A DNA stretch of 19,824 nucleotides. Origin: CAYUCY01 sp964443525. GTDB lineage: Bacteria > Pseudomonadota > Alphaproteobacteria > Caedimonadales > Caedimonadaceae. A model generated the notes under the pieces. That model made no database searches and was not told the DNA's origin. It saw nothing but the letters and a program-made list of their open reading frames with translations. Where the stretch lies: the NCBI GenBank assembly GCA_964443525.1, contig CAYUCY010000027.1, positions 1 through 19,824 on the forward strand, written 5' to 3'. This document shows, in pieces, positions 1-5,554 of the stretch. The first letter of the stretch is position 1, and the number at the start of each line of letters is the position of its first letter. Both the position numbers and the translations under genes were made by a program.

Positions 1-732
1 CCGGACGCAATTTTCCCCGAGGAGCTGAGGATTTTAGGGGAGGTGGTTCCCTTTTATGCGGAAAAGGGTCGGTTGGCTCAACTCCAGACGAACGGGAACC
101 TGCGCCGAGAAGTGGACGTTTATCAACTCTACTCGATGCTTGAATCTTTGAAAATCTTGAGGCGAGGAGAGACTTCTTATTTTGACCCGAAAAGAGGAAC
201 TTGGACTCATTTTGAAGGGAGTTCTTCGCTTCCCGAATGCCTCTTTCAAAAGAATTTTCAGATTCTCACCGCATCTCTCTTACAAACGGATGATCATTTA
301 GGGCAGGGCGTGTGGCAATCTTCAGGGAGCCATCTAAGAGGAACGGCAACCAATATCGTCCCTCTTTATCCATTGGGAGGACACTATCGGCCCGGTCTTC
401 CGTTCGAAGAAGTAGCCCAATCTTATTTTTATGTATCTGAGCAAGAAAAAGAAACACACCTTAATCCTCTCTCTCTGCAAGAATGCATTGGAAAAGGTCT
501 TGTGCCGGAAGAACCGGGATTGGTTGGACGAATGACCTACTTTTTCCCGATGAAAAGTGGGAACGCGCTGACAAGTCTTGCCAAGGATTTGATAGCGGGA
601 CGATGTATGCTTTCTCTTTCTCATCCTCTTGAAGAAGATCCCATTGTTTATGTCTCAACACATTATGAAAGAAAGGATCCCCTTTCAGGGGTTTGTCTTC
701 TTTATTTTAAAAAGCAAACAGAAAGGACTTGA
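1..732 (+). CDS. Unknown protein, 5' partial, in phage/GTA-like cluster
   Basis: The reading frame is open from the first base of the window, so the true start lies upstream; 243 C-terminal residues are visible. A GTG at 43 is only an internal codon choice and has no convincing ribosome binding site. I do not recognise a family. The visible part is rich in aromatic residues, has no membrane segment, and contains Gly/Ser/Trp stretches (for example GQGVWQSSGSH) of the kind seen in beta-rich structural proteins. The stop is only 5 bases before the next start, and the genes that follow are a tail-fibre-motif protein, a wall hydrolase and a holin. I therefore infer a phage or gene-transfer-agent structural protein (tail, baseplate or fibre). 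That is inference from position. It could also be an unrelated cargo protein. Confidence 0.7.
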   Translation, partial: PDAIFPEELRILGEVVPFYAEKGRLAQLQTNGNLRREVDVYQLYSMLESLKILRRGETSYFDPKRGTWTHFEGSSSLPECLFQKNFQILTASLLQTDDHLGQGVWQSSGSHLRGTATNIVPLYPLGGHYRPGLPFEEVAQSYFYVSEQEKETHLNPLSLQECIGKGLVPEEPGLVGRMTYFFPMKSGNALTSLAKDLIAGRCMLSLSHPLEEDPIVYVSTHYERKDPLSGVCLLYFKKQTERT

Positions 733-737
733 GAAAC

Positions 738-962
738 ATGACACTCATTTATCGGGAGGAAAAAGGAATGCCGCTTACGGTTACGGAGATGGATGGGAAT
801 TTCAGAGATCTGGATGAAAGGCTCAAAAAACTTGAGTCCTATGATCCTCGGACGATTCCTCCTCTTCGAGTCGAGTCCGAGGGGCATATTCTGATCTTTA
901 AGGATCAATTCGGGGAAATTATCGGAAAATGTCCTTTACCGATTCCGTCGGAAGGAAAGTAA
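738..962 (+). CDS. Small phage/GTA tail-associated-like protein
   Basis: This 74-residue protein starts at ATG 738, with AAAGGA at 722-727 as ribosome binding site. An in-frame TTG at 729 sits too close to that site to be preferred. Near residues 11-25 it has PLTVTEMDGNFRDLDERL. This matches the 'PLT..E.DaNF..L' pattern that is common in phage tail-fibre and GTA-associated proteins; that is family knowledge. The rest is a short helix (KKLES) and a beta-like C-terminus. It ends one base before the hydrolase start, so it is co-transcribed with its neighbours. Its exact role is unknown; a virion accessory or fibre-attachment protein is the best guess. Confidence 0.65.
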   Translation: MTLIYREEKGMPLTVTEMDGNFRDLDERLKKLESYDPRTIPPLRVESEGHILIFKDQFGEIIGKCPLPIPSEGK

Positions 963-963
963 G

Positions 964-1386
964 ATGATAGCACAAGGAATCGATGTTTTAGCTCGGACCA
1001 TTTACGGAGAGGCGAGGGGTGAATTTCATCGTCCCGACGGCGGCTTGAGCGCCTTGATTGCCGTTGCTAATGTGGTTACGAATCGCCTGAGGCAAGGCGG
1101 CTGGTTTGGGCAGACAATTTCAGAGGTGTGTTGGAAACCCTATCAATTTTCCTGCTGGAATCGCGGAGATCCCAACCTACTTGTGATCGCCCATGTCAAG
1201 GCGGGCGATGACGAGATTTTCGACACATGCCTTCGAGTGGCTGAAAAAGTAATGGATGGTTCCTGGCCCGATTTGACGGACGGTGCTACCCATTATCATG
1301 CCTCAACGATGGAGACCTTACCTCAATGGGCGAAAGGAAAACGTCCGACATGCAAAGTCGGCAGTCACATTTTTTATCGATTATAA
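964..1386 (+). CDS. Cell wall hydrolase, SleB/Hydrolase_2 family (likely endolysin)
   Basis: This 140-residue protein is almost entirely one Hydrolase_2 (SleB-like) domain. The N-terminal ARTIYGEARGE carries the conserved Glu expected to be catalytic, and it is followed by the typical VANVVTNRL segment and the YQFSCWN block. Members of this family cut peptidoglycan. There is no signal peptide, which fits an endolysin released by a holin rather than an exported housekeeping enzyme. ATG 964 is preceded by GGAAGGAAAG and lies one base after the upstream stop; the next gene is a holin 22 bases downstream. The order hydrolase then holin makes this a lysis cassette of a prophage or gene transfer agent. 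A role in ordinary wall turnover is the alternative. Confidence 0.88.
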   Translation: MIAQGIDVLARTIYGEARGEFHRPDGGLSALIAVANVVTNRLRQGGWFGQTISEVCWKPYQFSCWNRGDPNLLVIAHVKAGDDEIFDTCLRVAEKVMDGSWPDLTDGATHYHASTMETLPQWAKGKRPTCKVGSHIFYRL

Positions 1387-1408
1387 CGAGATTTTGGGAG
1401 GAAAAAAG

Positions 1409-1945
1409 ATGACAAATCCGATTGCAACAGCAGCGATCGCATTGGCGGAAATGGCACCTTTAATTTCACGCTGGTTTTCGGATTCGGATGAATCAACCGA
1501 GACAACACGTATGATTGCCTCACGCGTGGTTGGTGTGGCCAAGGAAGTTACGGGGCAAAAAGACGCTTGGTCGGCCGTTCGAAAACTTGAGACGGATCCG
1601 AAATTGATTCTGGAGTTCCAAAGAACAATCGCTTCATTGGATCAGGATTTGGAAAAGACGTTTTTGGAAGATCGGATGAGCGCGCGGATGAGAGATGCCA
1701 CGATCGTCTCACAGGGGCGACATAATTGGCGGGCCGACGTGATGGTCTTTTCAGCCGCATCCGGGCTCGTCGCTTGCTTGGTGTCGCTTGCATTTTTTAA
1801 GGGAAGCCTGCCCGGAGAGGCTGTGGGAATTATCTCAACAATTGCCGGAATCTTCGGCTCCTGCCTCAAGGATGCTTATGCCTTTGAATTCGGTTCTTCC
1901 CGCGGCAGCAAGAACAAGGACGCCGCCTTGATGTTCGGAAAGTAA
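1409..1945 (+). CDS. 3TM holin, gene-transfer-agent type
   Basis: This 178-residue protein starts at ATG 1409, with GGGAGG at 1396-1401 as ribosome binding site; the same frame is open upstream to 1283 but lacks a good start there. The N-terminal part is amphipathic (IATAAIALAEMAPLISRWF). A charged helical middle is followed by hydrophobic segments VMVFSAASGLVACLVSLAFF and AVGIISTIAGIFGSC. The C-terminus FGSSRGSKNKD is the hallmark of the GTA-type 3TM holin family. Holins permeabilise the inner membrane so that the endolysin reaches peptidoglycan, here the SleB-like protein just upstream. It appears to close the phage/GTA-like cluster, because the following genes have no phage character. Confidence 0.85.
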   Translation: MTNPIATAAIALAEMAPLISRWFSDSDESTETTRMIASRVVGVAKEVTGQKDAWSAVRKLETDPKLILEFQRTIASLDQDLEKTFLEDRMSARMRDATIVSQGRHNWRADVMVFSAASGLVACLVSLAFFKGSLPGEAVGIISTIAGIFGSCLKDAYAFEFGSSRGSKNKDAALMFGK

Positions 1946-2008
1946 TTTTTTAAATAAATTTTTAACTTTTGAGGGATAGGGTAGGGGTAGATATTCAAGG
2001 AGAGAAAA

Positions 2009-2581
2009 ATGAATAAAGTTGCATTTTTAGGATCTGTCTTAGGTTTTATCACCCTATCTATATCTCAAGCGATCTCTTATAATCAGGTTGAGAAAGTACC
2101 CCCGCTTCTTCTTCTGGAGCAGAAAGCGCAAAAGGGAGAACATCCTGATTTTCCCTTGATTCCTGAGGATGAGATGGTCCCTGGATTGCCCGAGGCAATT
2201 TCAGAAGATGAAACGGATCTCAGCATTCTGGAAGAGTATTACCGAAACGTGGCGACGGCTTATCGGGACTACTCAAAGATCCAAGAGAAGAAAGCACGAG
2301 AAGCGTTCGACCATATGAAAGAGCACCATGGTCGAGTCGTCTGGCATCAGATTCGCACCGGTACGGATCCTTGGAAAGCAAAGAGAAATTCTTTGAATCG
2401 GGCGAGAGTCCAATCTATCGGTTATTATCGGAACAGTTATGTGCCGAGCCATTTTGATTCGGAGGCGGCTGCTCAAAAAGCCGACTTCTATGAGAACATG
2501 GCTGATACCTGCGGAGAGATCTGCCAGGAAATTAAAGAAAAAGAAGCAAGCGACCTTGAAAAAAACCGTCTTGAATACTGA
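2009..2581 (+). CDS. Exported protein of unknown function
   Basis: This 190-residue protein has a clear ribosome binding site (AAGGAGAG, 1999-2006) before ATG 2009. Residues 1-21 look like a signal peptide (MNKVAFL then a hydrophobic core, likely cleavage after SQA). The mature part is highly charged and mostly helical. It starts with a proline- and acid-rich segment (about residues 45-70), then a long helix with many Lys/Glu (SKIQEKKAREAF), and ends in another helix with two cysteines (CGEIC) that could form a disulfide. I do not recognise a family. It lies 63 bases after the holin. It could be the last gene of the phage-like cluster, a lysis accessory or moron gene, or an independent periplasmic or secreted protein. 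Confidence 0.75.
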   Translation: MNKVAFLGSVLGFITLSISQAISYNQVEKVPPLLLLEQKAQKGEHPDFPLIPEDEMVPGLPEAISEDETDLSILEEYYRNVATAYRDYSKIQEKKAREAFDHMKEHHGRVVWHQIRTGTDPWKAKRNSLNRARVQSIGYYRNSYVPSHFDSEAAAQKADFYENMADTCGEICQEIKEKEASDLEKNRLEY

Positions 2582-2601
2582 ACTTCTGTCTACTAACTTT
2601 T

Positions 2602-2654
2602 TTGACAAAAGCTCTTGCACTTTTGAAGGGAACTCCCTACCTTAGAAGAAGGTA
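2602..2654 (+). promoter_or_regulatory. Candidate promoter with overlapping hairpin
   Basis: TTGACA occurs at 2602-2607, and TTGCAC (2615-2620) is followed after 17 bases by TACCTT (2638-2643), a plausible but imperfect promoter pair. TACCTT is also the left arm of an inverted repeat: TACCTT at 2638-2643, loop AGAAG, AAGGTA at 2649-2654. The hairpin could therefore be an operator or a 5' leader structure. It lies 26 bases before the 50-residue ORF. Assigned by eye. Confidence 0.35.
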
Positions 2655-2679
2655 ATAAAATCCGAGAAGGAGGGGGTCC

Positions 2680-2832
2680 ATGTATACCTATCGATTTAGC
2701 AAGCATTGGCCGGAGAGCCTAAACTTTAAACTGTACGGTTTGGATTCGATTGAAAATCCGATGCGAAAACCTATCTTGATTCAAGGGATTAACCAAAATG
2801 CAGATGCTTGCCAGCAACACCTCTCAAAATAA
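2680..2832 (+). CDS. Small protein of unknown function (50 residues)
   Basis: ATG 2680 follows GAGAAGGAGGGGG (about 2663-2675), one of the strongest ribosome binding sites in the window, and reads 50 codons to TAA 2830-2832. The product begins MYTYRFSKHWPESLNFKLYG and is basic and aromatic at the start. It has no signal peptide or membrane segment and one cysteine near the C-terminus. A candidate promoter with a hairpin lies just upstream. I recognise no family. It may be a genuine small protein, a leader peptide, or the 5' remnant of a longer decayed gene, since the sequence that follows is T/C-rich and non-coding. The strong translation signal is the main reason to list it. Confidence 0.5.
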   Translation: MYTYRFSKHWPESLNFKLYGLDSIENPMRKPILIQGINQNADACQQHLSK

Positions 2833-2920
2833 GAACGTCTCTTTCCTCTCTTTGAACGTTCCTCTCTCACTTTTATTCTTTTCTCTCAAGATATATCATC
2901 GATTTAGCCACTCCCCCTAT

Positions 2921-2953
2921 GGCCACCACTGGCCTTATTGAAGATTTTTTTTT
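2921..2953 (+). terminator. Weak rho-independent terminator candidate
   Basis: A short hairpin, GGCCA (2921-2925), loop CCAC, TGGCC (2930-2934), is followed ten bases later by nine T residues (2945-2953). The stem is only 5 bp and the T-run is displaced, so it is a marginal call. Its position fits the end of the small ORF transcript before the ABC transporter genes. Confidence 0.35.
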
Positions 2954-3004
2954 CATACAATTTTAAGTTTTTTTAGAAACATTTTAGGGTTGGAGTAAGG
3001 TTAA

Positions 3005-3907
3005 GTGAACTGGTTACAATTTTTAGGATCGCTGGAGTTAGGGCTTGTTTACGGCCTTGTGGCGATCGGTGTTTACATTTCTTTTCGCGTTTTAGATTTT
3101 CCGGATTTGACGGCCGACGGCAGTTTCCCTATGGGAGCAGGTATCGCAGCGGTCCTCATTGTGGGAGAGTGGAATCCTTGGGCATCTTGCTTTGTAGCAA
3201 TGGCGGGGGGAGCGGCCGCAGGGCTTGTGACTGCCTGGTTGAATGTACGGTTTAAAATCCTTCATCTGCTTGCAAGCATCCTAACCATGACGGCTCTTTA
3301 TTCGATAAACCTCAGGATCATGGGGCGTCCCAACGTGGCCCTTCTTTCGGAAGAGACAATCTTTACCTTCTTTGAGGCGATGGGGATTGATCCCATGAGT
3401 ATGAGAATTACGGTCATCGCCCTTATTACCCTGACGTTAACGACTCTTTTATGGCGGTTCCTAATGTCTCATATGGGGCTTGGAGTGAGGGCAACGGGTT
3501 CAAATCCTCGTATGGCCCGTGCTCAAGGTATTCGCACCGGCGGTATGATTTATTTAGGGATTGCGCTTAGTAATGCCCTCATTGCTTTAGGAGGGGCTGT
3601 TTTTGCCCAGAGTCAGGGATTTGCGGATGTGACGATGGGAACGGGAACGATTATTGTCGGTCTTGCCTCCGTCATTATCGGGGAGGTTTTGTTTCCGGGC
3701 AAGAGGCTCTTCGTGATGGTTTTTGCGTGTCTCGTCGGGTCCATCGTTTACCGTTCCGTGGTTGCTCTTGCTTTGAATGCCGGGTTTATAGGGCTTCAAG
3801 CGTCAGATCTTAATCTCATCACGGCTGTCATTATTGCGGGGGCAATGATCTTGCCGCGCCTGCGATCAGCGGCTGTTTCAAGAATTCGCCGGAGGACGGA
3901 TCAATGA
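3005..3907 (+). CDS. ABC transporter permease, BPD_transp_2 (TrpX-like system) family
   Basis: This 300-residue polytopic membrane protein uses a GTG start at 3005, with GGAGTAAGG (2992-3000) in front. Several hydrophobic helices are visible (LVYGLVAIGVYISF, VTVIALITLTLTTLLW-like segments, GTIIVGLASVIIGE). The sequence FRVLDFPDLTADGSFPMGA near residues 27-45 is typical of the permease subunit of putative amino acid or tryptophan-type importers that pair with a COG1101-type ATPase. It overlaps the ATPase by 4 bases (ATGA), so the two are translationally coupled. The solute-binding protein normally found beside this pair is not in the window: the 172 bases between the small ORF and this start are non-coding. 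The substrate cannot be read from the sequence. Confidence 0.88.
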   Translation: MNWLQFLGSLELGLVYGLVAIGVYISFRVLDFPDLTADGSFPMGAGIAAVLIVGEWNPWASCFVAMAGGAAAGLVTAWLNVRFKILHLLASILTMTALYSINLRIMGRPNVALLSEETIFTFFEAMGIDPMSMRITVIALITLTLTTLLWRFLMSHMGLGVRATGSNPRMARAQGIRTGGMIYLGIALSNALIALGGAVFAQSQGFADVTMGTGTIIVGLASVIIGEVLFPGKRLFVMVFACLVGSIVYRSVVALALNAGFIGLQASDLNLITAVIIAGAMILPRLRSAAVSRIRRRTDQ

Positions 3908-4707
3908 TTTCGCTTAAGAATATTAACGTATACTTCAATAAGGGGACAGCTCTCGAAAAGCATGTCCTTCGGAATTTAAGCATCGACATTCATGAAGGGG
4001 ATTTCGTGACGGTTATCGGCGGGAATGGTGCCGGGAAATCAACTCTTTTGAATGTTCTGACGGGGGATATTCTGGTGGATCGAGGTGCTGTTTTGATTGA
4101 TGATCAGGAGGTGACGCGTCTTCCGACAGAAAGGCGATCCGCTTTTGTTTCACGTGTTTTTCAAGATCCGCTCGTAGGGACGTGCGGTCCCTTGACAGTA
4201 GAAGAAAATCTGGCCCTTGCGTTTAAGCGAGGACAATCGAGAGGCTTGAGTCCTGCCTTGACGCCTGCAAACAGACGTCTCTTTCGAGACTTTCTGGCTC
4301 GCCTCAATCTGAATCTGGAAGATCGCCTTAAAGACCCCATAGGCCTTCTCTCGGGAGGGCAAAGACAAGCGATCTCGCTCATTATGGCCGTTCTGTCGCC
4401 GATGAAGATTTTGGTATTGGATGAACATACGGCGGCCCTCGATCCGAGAATAGCCGAATTTATCATCGACCTGACCCGTGAAATTGTTGCGGAAAGGGCG
4501 CTGACCGTTCTGATGGTAACTCACAGTATGCATCAGGCTCTGGCCGTCGGAAATCGGACGATCATGCTCTCAGAAGGTGAAGTAGCCTTTGATGCGTCGG
4601 GTCGAGAGAGATCACACTTAAAAGAGGAAGACCTTCTCCGACTTTTCAAGGAAGTCATTAAGAAGCATCCCGGAGAAGACGACGTTCTTTTGGATTCGAA
4701 CGTGTAA
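3904..4707 (+). CDS. ABC transporter ATP-binding protein, partner of the upstream permease
   Basis: This 267-residue cytoplasmic ATPase has all the ABC motifs: Walker A GGNGAGKST (about residues 39-47), Q-loop VFQDP, signature LSGGQRQ, Walker B ILVLDEHTAALDP and H-loop VTHSMHQA. The Walker B/D-loop form LDEHTAALDP is characteristic of the COG1101 group, which works with the BPD_transp_2 permease encoded just upstream. ATG 3904 overlaps the permease stop (ATGA). It would energise import of a small solute. It ends 10 bases before prmC, and all three genes probably share a transcript. Confidence 0.92.
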   Translation: MISLKNINVYFNKGTALEKHVLRNLSIDIHEGDFVTVIGGNGAGKSTLLNVLTGDILVDRGAVLIDDQEVTRLPTERRSAFVSRVFQDPLVGTCGPLTVEENLALAFKRGQSRGLSPALTPANRRLFRDFLARLNLNLEDRLKDPIGLLSGGQRQAISLIMAVLSPMKILVLDEHTAALDPRIAEFIIDLTREIVAERALTVLMVTHSMHQALAVGNRTIMLSEGEVAFDASGRERSHLKEEDLLRLFKEVIKKHPGEDDVLLDSNV

Positions 4708-4717
4708 AAGGATTCGG

Positions 4718-5554
4718 ATGGTTTTGGTTCGACTCCGCGATTTAAATACACTCTATCCCGATGTACCACGATCCCACCTGAGAGCTCTTTTGGCGCACGC
4801 ATCGGGGCATGATACGAAGACTTTTTTTCAAGAACTTGAGCTGGATGAAGCTCAAGAAAAGGTCCTTCATGAGGGACTCCGAAGACTCCAAGAGGGGGTC
4901 CCTCTTTCAAGGGTTTTGGGGTTCAGAGAATTTTGTAGCCTTCCTTTTTATTTGAACGAGGCAACTCTCGACCCTCGTCCCGACTCTGAAACGATCGTCG
5001 AGGCGGTTTTAGACCTCTATCCGAATAAGAATGCTCCTTATCGAATCCTTGATTTGGGAACGGGTTCGGGATGTCTCCTGATTTCTCTTTTGACTGAATA
5101 TTTGAAGGCCAGCGGGGTCGGGGTCGATGCATCCACCCGCGCCCTTGAAGCTGCTTCTCAGAATTCAATCCTCAATAAAGTCTCTGATCGCACCCGTTTT
5201 ATAAGGTCCCATTGGACCTCTGAGGTCGAGGGAACTTTTGATGTGATCGTATCGAATCCCCCCTATATTTCTTATGCTGAGAAAGAAACTCTCGATGAGA
5301 CGGTGTTACGGTACGACCCCCATCAGGCACTCTTTGCGGAAGGGGAGGGGCTTAAGGCGTACGAAGACATTATGGAAAAGCTCTTCTCATACTTAGCCCC
5401 TGAAGGACATGCTTTTTTTGAAATCGGCCTGGGACAGGAATCCGCCGTTCGCAAAATCGCCGAGCAAATGGGCCTGCAGTTCGTAAAGGGCTATCGTGAT
5501 CTGCAGGGGATCTCCAGGTGCCTCTCCTTTAAGGCTAAGATCGGGTTGCTATAA
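4718..5554 (+). CDS. prmC: Release factor glutamine methyltransferase PrmC (HemK)
   Basis: PrmC methylates the Gln of the GGQ motif in release factors RF1 and RF2 using SAM, which raises termination efficiency. This 278-residue protein has the N-terminal helical domain (residues 1 to about 75), the linker RVLGFREF, DPRPDSE, the SAM motif DLGTGSG (112-118) and the catalytic NPPY at 180-183 within VSNPPYIS. Length is normal for the family. ATG 4718 is preceded by AAAAGGA. It lies 10 bases after an ABC ATPase rather than next to prfA, its common partner. The last 20 bases overlap the 3' end of the convergent protease gene. Confidence 0.93.
   Translation: MVLVRLRDLNTLYPDVPRSHLRALLAHASGHDTKTFFQELELDEAQEKVLHEGLRRLQEGVPLSRVLGFREFCSLPFYLNEATLDPRPDSETIVEAVLDLYPNKNAPYRILDLGTGSGCLLISLLTEYLKASGVGVDASTRALEAASQNSILNKVSDRTRFIRSHWTSEVEGTFDVIVSNPPYISYAEKETLDETVLRYDPHQALFAEGEGLKAYEDIMEKLFSYLAPEGHAFFEIGLGQESAVRKIAEQMGLQFVKGYRDLQGISRCLSFKAKIGLL

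Noticed and set aside
2834..2862. GAACG...CGTTC partial repeat after the small ORF as a terminator
   Set aside because: The stem is only five bases with a long loop, and there is no T-run.
4150..4533. Open frames of 101-127 codons on the minus strand across the ABC ATPase gene
   Set aside because: They lie wholly inside a gene with every ABC motif intact, have no ribosome binding site, and their products are low-complexity basic sequences typical of antisense frames.
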